The notes under the pieces: model-generated
The model's input: the letters and a program-made list of their open reading frames with translations, nothing else
What the model was told of the DNA's origin: nothing
Database searches by the model: none
Made by a program: the position numbers and the translations under genes
Virus record (IMG/VR): IMGVR_UViG_3300021425_000067
Coordinates: 1 to 42,130 of that record
Source: a virus
Strand: one strand, 5' to 3'
Length of the DNA stretch: 42,130 bases
Part shown: piece after piece, positions 25,489 through 30,862 of the stretch
Position numbering within the stretch: the first letter of the stretch is position 1
How the letters are laid out: the number at the start of each line of letters is the position of its first letter

Positions 25489-25918
25489 CGGGCTTATTCT
25501 TTCCTAGAAGGGTAATTAGGGAGTCAATAGCTGATTCGTCTTCGTCGGGGTTCTCTGACTGTTCAACTTCATTAACAGTAGACGTAGGTGACCAACCACC
25601 TTTAGAACGTAGGAATAGTTCTGCTGCCTTAAAGTCACCGTCAAGGGCTTGTTGTATAACGACAGAACCAACTTGACCTACAATATCAGCTTTAGTGTCA
25701 GCTATGTCTTGTCCATAAAGCTTATAGAAGGTAGCTGTAGAGCTAGGAGCATTCTGGTACTTTTGTATCGACGCAAGTATGTCTTTAACAGACACACCAT
25801 TACGTATGCCCTCTTTAACCTTCTTGGCTATAACTTCACTATATGGGATTGCTTGGATGCTCATATTCTTAACGACAGATAAAATTGCTTTGTAGCTCTC
25901 ATCCATCGGCAAAACCAT
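25460..25918 (-). CDS. Putative terminase small subunit
   Basis: This 152-residue protein is the first gene of the late array. A predicted helical N-terminal half (ESYKAILSVVKNMSIQAIPY, SEVIAKKVKEGIRNGVSVKD) is followed by ADIVGQVGSVVIQQALDGDF and LFLRSKGGWSPTSTVNEVEQ. GGWSPT is a phrase common in small terminases of the type that carry a helix-turn-helix. The C-terminus is acidic. Position directly before terL supports the role; DNA recognition itself is not visible in the sequence. Confidence 0.72.
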   Translation of the reverse strand: MVLPMDESYKAILSVVKNMSIQAIPYSEVIAKKVKEGIRNGVSVKDILASIQKYQNAPSSTATFYKLYGQDIADTKADIVGQVGSVVIQQALDGDFKAAELFLRSKGGWSPTSTVNEVEQSENPDEDESAIDSLITLLGKNKPDATPSEDNS

Positions 25919-25993
25919 ACTCTGATTCTACAGTTGGAAAGTTACGTCTTGGTTGAATGAGAACGACAAAACAATTTAGGAGATTATCTCTAT

Positions 25994-26014
25994 ACATAAG
26001 TATTAAACTTATGT
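25994..26014. promoter_or_regulatory. Inverted repeat ACATAAGT-N5-ACTTATGT
   Basis: Two perfect 8-bp arms are separated by 5 bp, about 90 bp downstream of the late phage-sigma promoter. The same half-site ACATAAGT recurs three times between the second phage-sigma promoter and its gene (33134-33199). A site for a regulator or a leader RNA structure is likely. Confidence 0.6.
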
Positions 26015-26072
26015 CTGTTTTTTCTTTACTAGATAAAGAAGAAAAAACTATATATGCTGAAAACTATAGTTA

Positions 26073-26086
26073 TATACTTAAGTATA
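26073..26086. promoter_or_regulatory. 14-bp palindrome TATACTTAAGTATA
   Basis: This perfect palindrome lies just downstream of the late phage-sigma promoter (26102-26130), at about +10 to +25 of its expected transcript. It shares the ACTTA/TAAGT core with the ACATAAGT sites, so the same protein might bind it. Confidence 0.45.
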
Positions 26087-26101
26087 GCTTTCTTACTATT
26101 A

Positions 26102-26130
26102 TATAAGTGCTTTTTTTGTGTTTTGTAACA
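26102..26130 (-). promoter_or_regulatory. Phage-sigma promoter, late (terminase) operon
   Basis: On the minus strand TGTTAC (26130-26125), a 17-bp spacer that is A-rich and ends in GCA, and CTTATA (26107-26102). The same two hexamers at the same spacing occur at 33089-33117 and 37082-37110. It lies 184 bp before the first late gene. TATAAT also overlaps the downstream element here, so host polymerase could use it weakly. Confidence 0.78.
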
Positions 26131-26322
26131 CACAATTTTAAACTATTTTATAAGCCTTTGTTTTCTAACGAATCTTTTTTGTTGTTTTATAGGTGATTCT
26201 TGGGTGGGTAGCCGATGTTATGAACTTTTGTTACAACTTTGTTGCACTTTGTTATATGCGGCAGTTTGACACACCTGAACTAATTTCTTTAGTTTGTAGA
26301 TGTAGGGGTAAACCTCCACCGC

Positions 26323-26334
26323 CGAATCGATTCG
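26323..26334. promoter_or_regulatory. Palindromic operator candidate CGAATCGATTCG at the sigma-70 start point
   Basis: This perfect 12-bp palindrome begins 4 bp downstream of the -10 element of the promoter at 26338-26366, so it covers the expected start of transcription. It contains two abutting GANTC sites (26324, 26329). A repressor or methylation-sensitive factor bound here would block that promoter. Confidence 0.6.
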
Positions 26335-26337
26335 TGT

Positions 26338-26366
26338 ATTATACGGAGGGTCTCACGTTTTGTCAA
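26338..26366 (-). promoter_or_regulatory. Perfect sigma-70 consensus promoter, leftward
   Basis: On the minus strand TTGACA (26366-26361), exactly 17 bp, TATAAT (26343-26338). It points toward the terminase operon with a leader of about 410 bases and no gene between. Such a strong promoter is expected to be active at once after infection unless blocked; a palindrome lies at its start point. Confidence 0.85.
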
Positions 26367-26504
26367 TAGTTAATTTCATTCTGTAACAATTCGTGATCAA
26401 TCTGTCGTTATGTGACAAAAATACAACACTTTGGTATAAAATTAGGGCTTGACAAACATTTTTGCTTGACACTCAAAGCGAATCGGCAGCACCCACACGA
26501 ATCG

Positions 26505-26548
26505 TTTGTGATCACAAAAGAATAAACAAGAGTCAAAATGTGATCACA
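26505..26548. promoter_or_regulatory. Pair of TGTGATCACA palindromes
   Basis: TTTGTGATCACAAA (26505-26518, perfect 14 bp) and TGTGATCACA (26539-26548), centres 32 bp apart, about three helical turns. They lie between the cassette terminator and the leftward sigma-70 promoter, about 145 bp upstream of its -35. A degenerate third copy (CGTGATCAA) is at 26392. They look like operator sites; the binding protein is unknown. Confidence 0.6.
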
Positions 26549-26578
26549 AAACAATTGGTAAACATTTATTACCACAAC

Positions 26579-26606
26579 AAAAAAAAGACGACCCCGAAGA
26601 GTCGCC
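26579..26606 (-). terminator. Rho-independent terminator with UUCG tetraloop
   Basis: The minus-strand RNA forms an 8-bp stem, GGCGACUC with GGGUCGUC, closed by C-UUCG-G, and is followed by eight Us. It lies 29 bp after the stop of the gene at 26635 and ends the leftward five-gene cassette before the late control region. Confidence 0.9.
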
Positions 26607-26634
26607 AGTTGGGAGTCAACAGTATTAAAACTAA

Positions 26635-27369
26635 TTAGCCAACAAGGGCTTTTGCTTTGCGTTTTGACGTACCATGCGCCACGATAGCGACCGACTTGCC
26701 CTTGACGGATGCACCACCACACAACTTGCATTGTGCGCATTGGACTCTTGCCCCTGCCTCTTCACTAGCAGGACACAACACTTCTTTGCCTTTAACGATT
26801 GAGTCCAGTGATGCAATGACTCTAAATGTCCGTTCGCCTCTATCCCACGCCGACTCCGCTTGTGCTAGGTTATCCGCACTAGTCATTATGGACTCTGGCA
26901 TTGTGTTGGTCTGGTGGGTGTATGCAGTGACATATTCTGCGCCACTGGTTAGGGATTCCCAAATGAATTGCGGTACTGCAAGCGGGTCTCCGTAGCTACC
27001 TAGTCTTACGCCACGCAATAGGCCAATAGCACGAATTGACTCATGCCCTTGTGCAAGCTCATATGCGCCTCGCTTGTATGCTTTGTAAACGCCGTTAGGG
27101 GCAAACAGTAGGTTAACGTAGCACGTGCGGTCTATCGCTTGCCCTGTTGCCTTGTTAGAGGGCTTGCCCTTGTGTGGACAATCACCACAAATTGACGAGT
27201 CTGCCCCTGTTCTACTGGCGGTAATTGGATCAATGTCCGAACGTAGAATCCACGTTTGCACCATGTCGCCAGTTTTACGATTGCCAGACTTTACTTGTGC
27301 GATTGCCACGATAGGTTGACCGTCGATTAGACTTGGCCCTTGGTATATGATATATGATTTATTGGTCAT
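26635..27369 (-). CDS. Phage/plasmid conserved protein with two cysteine clusters
   Basis: This is a 244-residue protein of a family I have seen widely in phages and plasmids but whose function I do not know. It opens SYIIYQGPSLIDGQPIVAIA, has KTGDMVQTWILRSDIDPITA, then the first cluster CGDCPHKG (residues about 61-68) with a further Cys in DRTCYVNL. The second cluster near the end is CPASEEAGARVQCAQCKLC. The pattern suggests two metal sites, perhaps nucleic-acid binding. It is the last gene of the leftward cassette and is followed by a strong terminator. GGAG precedes its start. Confidence 0.78.
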   Translation of the reverse strand: MTNKSYIIYQGPSLIDGQPIVAIAQVKSGNRKTGDMVQTWILRSDIDPITASRTGADSSICGDCPHKGKPSNKATGQAIDRTCYVNLLFAPNGVYKAYKRGAYELAQGHESIRAIGLLRGVRLGSYGDPLAVPQFIWESLTSGAEYVTAYTHQTNTMPESIMTSADNLAQAESAWDRGERTFRVIASLDSIVKGKEVLCPASEEAGARVQCAQCKLCGGASVKGKSVAIVAHGTSKRKAKALVG

Positions 27370-27371
27370 TA

Positions 27372-27533
27372 TTAGGACTCCTTTTTCACTTCAAAAACAA
27401 TGCAATCGGATTCATGCAAACCCCAAGTGCCACGCCATTTTTTGATAGCTATTGATGCTGATTTATTGCCAGTAAATGACTGTTCGAAATAATCACCATC
27501 ATTTTCCAAACGCCAAATAATTGTAAATTTCAT
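27372..27533 (-). CDS. 53-residue hypothetical protein
   Basis: Start ATG 27533 shares a base with the stop of the mini-gene upstream (TAATG), and the stop lies just before the next gene. The product begins MKFTIIWRLENDGDYFEQSF and ends in a Lys/Glu tail, with a strand-helix-strand pattern and SIAIKKWRGTWGLHE in the middle. No family is recognised. Its place in the chain of coupled starts makes it very likely real. Confidence 0.68.
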   Translation of the reverse strand: MKFTIIWRLENDGDYFEQSFTGNKSASIAIKKWRGTWGLHESDCIVFEVKKES

Positions 27534-27616
27534 TAGTCTGACTCCGTATTGATTAGGACAATTATGACGATAAAGAAAACCGCCACGATAAAAGGGATAT
27601 AAAGCATAAAGGGCAT
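27533..27616 (-). CDS. 27-residue single-helix membrane mini-protein
   Basis: The ORF encodes MPFMLYIPFIVAVFFIVIIV followed by LINTESD, nearly all one membrane helix. It starts one base after the upstream stop and its own stop overlaps the next ATG as TAATG. This is a clear candidate for a translated membrane peptide, perhaps modifying host membrane functions, but such short ORFs can also be incidental. Confidence 0.5.
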   Translation of the reverse strand: MPFMLYIPFIVAVFFIVIIVLINTESD

Positions 27617-27617
27617 A

Positions 27618-27797
27618 TTAGTTATAAAACCCCGTATCTTCACCATTGATTAGCGAAACATGATAGCCGCCCACGTTAGGCACAAAGATTCCAAATCCGT
27701 CGCTATCTGGTGCAATGCCATACGACCACTTGCCCAATAGGAACACGATTGCCAATAGTTGAATTTTAAGTGTTAGTTTTAAGATTAGGTTTCCCAT
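27618..27797 (-). CDS. 59-residue membrane or secreted protein
   Basis: Start at ATG 27797 overlaps the upstream stop as TAATG; a longer frame to 27884 lies wholly inside the upstream gene. The N-terminus (LILKLTLKIQLLAIVFLLGKW) is a membrane helix or signal; the remainder (SYGIAPDSDGFGIFVPNVGG and on) is polar and glycine-rich. No family is recognised. It could act in the host envelope early in infection. Confidence 0.65.
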   Translation of the reverse strand: MGNLILKLTLKIQLLAIVFLLGKWSYGIAPDSDGFGIFVPNVGGYHVSLINGEDTGFYN

Positions 27798-28486
27798 TAT
27801 ACTGACTCCAAATTTGTTGTTAGTCCGTCCACAACTTGAAAGCTGTATTTTCCATAAATTGCCCAAACGTGGCGTTTGATCCATGCATATTCTTTGGTTG
27901 ATCCGTCATAGATACCTAGTGCATTGGCAATGCTGTTTGCGCTATACCAATCGTTTCCTTCTTGCATGGCTAATTTTGCCATATATTCAGCGTCCATACG
28001 CAAAGATTCAAAACGCTCATTTTCCAATTCATCAACATAATGGTGCAATGCACGATATTCGATTGTTTCATTGCGGCAACACTTGCGAATATCTTTGGCG
28101 ATCAGAGCAAATAATTGGTCATGATCAACATCAGCATCCGCTCCAAAATATCCGCTATGCATAATCATTGAATAATCGTCCGTTAGTATCTCAAACCAAC
28201 GTGCAAAGCGTTCATCTTTGGTGTTCTCCCAAACTTGAGAAAAATCGTTGGTGTCGATTGCCTCCATCATTGATTGCGCCAATGCATAACAAAGACACGC
28301 TGCGAGAGGGTTTTCTTTAAATAGAGTCTTAAAGAACTGTTTCTTTTCAGCTTGCCAGATATCGTATTGCATTGTGCCAATTTCGATAAAGCTAGGAGTC
28401 TTTGCGAATTGCATAGCTTGCGCAACTGCGTCAAAGCCCGCTACTTCTTGAATTTTTGCGATTGTTTCTGCGAATTGGTTTGTCAT
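27797..28486 (-). CDS. 229-residue hypothetical protein heading the leftward cassette
   Basis: This acidic, helical protein (FAETIAKIQEVAGFDAVAQA at the start; WFEILTDDYSMIMHSGYFGA in the middle; NDWYSANSIANALGIYDGST near the end) has many Asp/Glu and aromatic residues. The C-terminal part NSIANALGI...STKEYAWIKRHVWAIYGKY reads like a winged or helix-turn-helix module, but I would not call it a DNA-binding protein without structure prediction. GAAGGG lies seven bases before ATG 28486. It is the first gene of the cassette and so may be expressed earliest. Confidence 0.75.
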   Translation of the reverse strand: MTNQFAETIAKIQEVAGFDAVAQAMQFAKTPSFIEIGTMQYDIWQAEKKQFFKTLFKENPLAACLCYALAQSMMEAIDTNDFSQVWENTKDERFARWFEILTDDYSMIMHSGYFGADADVDHDQLFALIAKDIRKCCRNETIEYRALHHYVDELENERFESLRMDAEYMAKLAMQEGNDWYSANSIANALGIYDGSTKEYAWIKRHVWAIYGKYSFQVVDGLTTNLESV

Positions 28487-28524
28487 GTCGTTTCCCTTCG
28501 GGGTTGGTTGTTGCCGTTGACGTA

Positions 28525-28554
28525 GCTAGGGCAGATTTTCGGACAGCTTGTCAA
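28525..28554 (-). promoter_or_regulatory. Weak promoter candidate for the leftward cassette
   Basis: TTGACA (minus strand, 28554-28549) lies about 62 bp before the first cassette gene. The sequence 17-18 bp downstream (CCTAGC) is only a poor -10. The TTGACAAGC string also occurs on the plus strand at 28763. Included because it is the only good -35 in the right place. Confidence 0.35.
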
Positions 28555-28603
28555 GAGTACAAAAGGAGAACATTGGGAAAAAACATTTTGTTACGTTACG
28601 TCA

Positions 28604-28652
28604 TTACAACCTATAGGTTAGCCAGGTTAGTTTATTTTACAACTTATAGGTT
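28604..28652. repeat. Direct repeat TTACAAC(C/T)TATAGGTT
   Basis: Copies at 28604-28619 and 28637-28652 start 33 bp apart, three helical turns, and each contains a TATAGG that could act as a -10. TGTTAC lies at 28589, and CTTATAGG in the second copy is also the downstream element of the promoter at 33112. They may be early promoters or binding sites of a regulator. Confidence 0.55.
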
Positions 28653-28656
28653 TAAT

Positions 28657-28673
28657 AGTTTAACGATTAAACT
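28657..28673. promoter_or_regulatory. Inverted repeat AGTTTAA-CGA-TTAAACT
   Basis: Perfect 7-bp arms with a 3-bp centre, lying 5 bp after the second TTACAACTTATAGGTT copy. Its size and symmetry fit an operator for a dimeric repressor controlling transcription that starts near 28650. Confidence 0.5.
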
Positions 28674-28802
28674 AGTTTTAAAATGCGGAACAGAGGGGGA
28701 ACGAATCGTGAATCAAACGTGAAGATTTAAAGCTATGCAAAAAATGCATGGCAGCTATGACTTGACAAGCACAGATTCTTGTGTGGCACGATTCGAATCA
28801 TG

Positions 28803-28882
28803 TTATGCGATTCTTACATATCAGACTTGCAAAAAATGCATACCTATAACCTATGCGATTCATGCATGGGTGCTATGCGATT
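28803..28882. repeat. TATGCGATT(C/T) repeat cluster
   Basis: TATGCGATTC at 28804-28813 and 28852-28861 and TATGCGATTT at 28874-28883, the last two followed by ATGCAT. Two TGCAAAAAATGCAT boxes (28737, 28828) lie among them. Most copies include a GANTC site. Probably part of the origin or early operators. Confidence 0.55.
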
Positions 28883-29098
28883 TATGCATAACCGACTCTT
28901 TTTGTCGGGAATGACTGATTCGGTCATGCGGTTACCTGATTCGCTGTCGTTTGTCAATCGGATTCACGAGTCAAGCAAAAAATACTTGCGAATCGTAGTA
29001 AATTTACCACACTATCCGAAATATCCTGTCAATTATCCTTTTGTGCCATTGACAGCAAATTTGGATATGCGAATCACTACCCGAATCGGTAGTTTGGA

Positions 29099-29198
29099 AC
29101 GAATCAAGAACGAATCACGAAAATCAAACGAATCGGGAACGAATCGTGAAATGAGAACGAATCAGGAACGAATCAGGAAAACGGAACGAATCATGAAC
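29099..29198. repeat. 29-bp tandem repeat (iteron array), 3.4 copies
   Basis: Units begin at 29099, 29128, 29157 and 29186 (partial). Each full unit holds ACGAATC twice, 11 bp apart, then an A-rich 18-bp step to the next unit. The seven ACGAATC starts thus alternate 11, 18, 11, 18, 11, 18 bp. All contain GAATC. The array resembles iterons bound by a replication initiator or a cooperative regulator. Confidence 0.85.
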
Positions 29199-29220
29199 TG
29201 TGATATTTTTGCCACAGACC

Positions 29221-29327
29221 CCCCACAGTGGAAATTAAGGGTCTACCCCCTCCAGTGGAAATTAAGAGTTGACCCCCACAGTGGAAATTAGTAATCTACT
29301 TACGAATCACCCCCACAGTGGAAATAT
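29221..29327 (+). promoter_or_regulatory. Four CCCC-x-CAGTGGAAAT repeats before the early array
   Basis: CAGTGGAAAT starts at 29226, 29253, 29279 and 29316. Three copies have CCCCACAGTGG, whose core CCAC-A-GTGG is a perfect odd palindrome, followed by AAATTA in three of the four. The last copy ends 16 bp before the first early ATG, so a protein bound there would control that gene. Spacing is 27, 26 and 37 bp. Confidence 0.75.
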
Positions 29328-29342
29328 AGAAAGGAAAATAAA

Positions 29343-29522
29343 ATGGCAGAGATTGGCAAAAGAATTACCTACAAAGGTCACTCAATTATTCCAGTATACT
29401 TTGCAGAAAGTAAGAAAACAGTGTTTGACTTGTACATGGGAATCACGTATACACGTTTTATAGACACTTGGAACAGCGTAGAAGAGTGTAAAGAATATGT
29501 CGATAGACCTACAAAGATATAA
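29343..29522 (+). CDS. 59-residue early protein
   Basis: This is the first gene of the rightward array; ATG 29343 has GAAAGGA upstream. The product starts MAEIGKRITYKGHSIIPVYF and has a strand-rich N-terminal half and an acidic-aromatic C-terminal half (NSVEECKEYVDRPTKI). No family is recognised. As the first early gene it is a candidate host-takeover protein. Confidence 0.68.
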   Translation: MAEIGKRITYKGHSIIPVYFAESKKTVFDLYMGITYTRFIDTWNSVEECKEYVDRPTKI

Positions 29523-29535
29523 GGAGACCCCTACG

Positions 29536-29736
29536 ATGGAAAAAGAAGTAGAAGTACTAAGCATCATAGCAAAGATACTGAAGGATGCAGATAAAGAGAT
29601 CGTCGCAGTGTTCAAGAACAATTTCACTGAGGATGAACTGGATAACAGTGCATGGGCTATATCTGCTTACAGTCTAGCGTGGGATGCTATGCGTGAAGCA
29701 GAAGAGTTAAAAGCTAAAGCAGAATTGGAGTCGTAA
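29536..29736 (+). CDS. 66-residue acidic helical early protein
   Basis: I start at ATG 29536, nine bases after AAGGAG; the frame is open back to 29497. The product is almost all helix, with many Glu, Lys and Ala, and holds NFTEDELDNSAWAISAYSLA. No family is recognised. It follows the first early gene by 13 bp and precedes the next by 1 bp. Confidence 0.68.
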   Translation: MEKEVEVLSIIAKILKDADKEIVAVFKNNFTEDELDNSAWAISAYSLAWDAMREAEELKAKAELES

Positions 29737-29737
29737 A

Positions 29738-30031
29738 ATGGAAACTATCATCAAGCAAATCAAAGAGATCGACAGTGACCTACACAATGTTATTTGTCGT
29801 GCAGAGAAATGTCGTCAGGATGCTGAACGTGGGATCAACGTAAACCACAGTTCAGATTTCTCGTGGACTAAAGAAGACAAACTTAAGAGCCTGTTTGAAT
29901 ATCTGGAAGATGCCAAAAATGATATTGACCAGTTGAAGGATGACGTGAAGGTCATAAAAGATTACTTGACTAATCTTCTGGATGATGTAGAGTACGAATC
30001 AATCAGACAGAAAGCTATAGGAGAATCATAA
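29738..30031 (+). CDS. 97-residue coiled-coil early protein
   Basis: Start follows the previous stop by one base. The sequence is a long amphipathic helix in two parts (TIIKQIKEIDSDLHNVICRA; FEYLEDAKNDIDQLKDDVKV) with strong heptad character. Dimer formation is likely. No family is recognised. Its stop overlaps the next ATG (TAATG). Confidence 0.7.
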   Translation: METIIKQIKEIDSDLHNVICRAEKCRQDAERGINVNHSSDFSWTKEDKLKSLFEYLEDAKNDIDQLKDDVKVIKDYLTNLLDDVEYESIRQKAIGES

Positions 30032-30177
30032 TGAAATATAATCTTATCATCAGCTACCCAGACGGAAGTTATCACCTCTGGAATAAGACAAAGGATAATG
30101 AATGGGAAATTACCTTTGAATATGAAGAACAAATGCTAAAGTTTATGCAGAGACTATTGGAGAATATCTATGACTAA
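30031..30177 (+). CDS. 48-residue early protein
   Basis: ATG 30031 overlaps the previous stop and the end overlaps the next gene by 8 bp, so it is coupled on both sides. The product is MKYNLIISYPDGSYHLWNK followed by an acidic helix. Its beta-hairpin start resembles several other small proteins of this array. No family is recognised. Confidence 0.62.
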   Translation: MKYNLIISYPDGSYHLWNKTKDNEWEITFEYEEQMLKFMQRLLENIYD

Positions 30178-30427
30178 AGTTGGAGAAGCATACGTTGGTG
30201 AAGACGGACAATGGTATTACTATACAGAAGAGGACATAGAAAAGATGGGTAAAGTAAACGCAATGTACCAAGACAAGGTAGAAGCAGAATATGAACGTGG
30301 GGCGATCAATGCTTATTATGGTCGTCGTCCTAACCCAAACCACTCAGACGTATATCTATTAGAAGCATACATGGAAGGCTACAATGAAAAACCGTATGGA
30401 GAAAAAGATTATGGATACGATGACTAA
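30170..30427 (+). CDS. 85-residue Tyr-rich acidic early protein
   Basis: GGAGAA lies ahead of ATG 30170. The product has GQWYYYTEEDIEKMGKVNAM and ends YGEKDYGYDD, with an unusual share of Tyr and acidic residues. No family is recognised. It overlaps its neighbours at both ends. Confidence 0.66.
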   Translation: MTKVGEAYVGEDGQWYYYTEEDIEKMGKVNAMYQDKVEAEYERGAINAYYGRRPNPNHSDVYLLEAYMEGYNEKPYGEKDYGYDD

Positions 30428-30608
30428 TCACTATATCATCGCAATACTACACAAAGACCATTCCATTACACCTTTATGGGTTGGTCGTCTTTATGGTCGT
30501 CTAGCTGCACTCTTACGTGTAGACCACCTGCAAGAAACTTGCGAATTTGAACTAAAGGCACTTGACGGAGAAAGATTTATTCCGTACAGTCTTAAACAGG
30601 AACAGTAG
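30411..30608 (+). CDS. 65-residue early protein
   Basis: Start is uncertain. ATG 30411 has GGAG nine bases upstream; ATG 30420 overlaps the end of the previous gene; the frame is open to 30384. The conserved-looking part is NHYIIAILHKDHSITPLWVG, then a helix RLAALLRVDHLQETC and a final strand. No family is recognised. Confidence 0.62.
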   Translation: MDTMTNHYIIAILHKDHSITPLWVGRLYGRLAALLRVDHLQETCEFELKALDGERFIPYSLKQEQ

Positions 30609-30622
30609 AAAAGGAGAATCAC

Positions 30623-30862
30623 ATGACTAACTATGTTGCAAAAGATGTTGTACTTCAAACACTTACAAAAATTGGATACAATAGAACATTCCATGTTGTC
30701 TTTGATAAGGCTGATGGTGAAGAACGTGAGATGGACGCAATGATGATCCAACCAGATCGTCCAGTGTTCAAAGAAGTAGAGAATATGCCAGTGATTGACA
30801 TATGGAAAGAAGCATGGCGTTCGTTCAATGTTAATCGTGTAAAACAGATTGTAACAGAATGA
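30623..30862 (+). CDS. SH3-barrel-like small phage protein (DUF2693-like)
   Basis: This 79-residue protein has AAGGAG before ATG 30623. A helix DVVLQTLTKIG is followed by strands RTFHVVFDKADGEEREMDAM and an end with IDIWKEAWRSFNVNRVKQI. This matches a common family of small phage proteins predicted to adopt an SH3-like barrel and described under DUF2693. Function is unknown; similar proteins are often early and may bind nucleic acids or host proteins. The stop overlaps the next ATG. Confidence 0.72.
   Translation: MTNYVAKDVVLQTLTKIGYNRTFHVVFDKADGEEREMDAMMIQPDRPVFKEVENMPVIDIWKEAWRSFNVNRVKQIVTE

Larger units (their letters stand above)
25919..26634. other. Non-coding late control region (716 bp)
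   Basis: No convincing gene is present. It is very A/T-rich at 25919-26200. From right to left (the direction of late transcription) it holds the terminator of the cassette at 26635, two TGTGATCACA palindromes (26505-26548) and a perfect sigma-70 consensus promoter (26338-26366). Next come a 12-bp palindrome at its start point (26323-26334), the phage-sigma promoter (26102-26130), a 14-bp palindrome (26073-26086) and a 21-bp inverted repeat (25994-26014). Nine GANTC sites lie between 26170 and 26617. Confidence 0.75.
28487..29342. other. Non-coding origin/early control region (856 bp)
   Basis: No credible gene lies here. It separates the leftward cassette from the rightward early array and is dense in repeats: two TTACAAC(C/T)TATAGGTT copies, an inverted repeat at 28657-28673, two TGCAAAAAATGCAT boxes (28737 and 28828) and TATGCGATT repeats. 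There are 23 GANTC sites between 28703 and 29308, a 29-bp tandem array (29099-29198) and four CAGTGGAAAT boxes (29221-29327). Iteron-like arrays between divergent operons suggest the replication origin and early promoters. I see no close sigma-70 consensus for the rightward array. Confidence 0.72.

Noticed and set aside
26229-26257. Rightward fourth phage-sigma promoter TGTTAC-N17-TTATAT
   Set aside because: The downstream hexamer does not match in register and it points into the terminator and antisense of the cassette; kept only as a weak relative.
26450-26477. Two plus-strand TTGACA boxes (26450, 26466) as a rightward promoter
   Set aside because: No acceptable -10 lies 16-18 bp downstream of either, and transcription would run antisense into the cassette.
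28456-28722. 88-codon plus-strand frame at the start of the control region
   Set aside because: Begins inside the oppositely oriented 229-residue gene, no ribosome-binding site, and covers repeats and operator-like sequence.
29099-29198. CRISPR-like array (29-bp repeats)
   Set aside because: The unit itself is 29 bp with no separate spacers; the conserved part is two short boxes, and no cas gene is present.
28779-29291. Open frame of 170 codons on the plus strand in the control region
   Set aside because: It runs through the GANTC repeats and the 29-bp array; its protein is made of repeat translations, its start has no ribosome-binding site, and the repeats explain the open frame.
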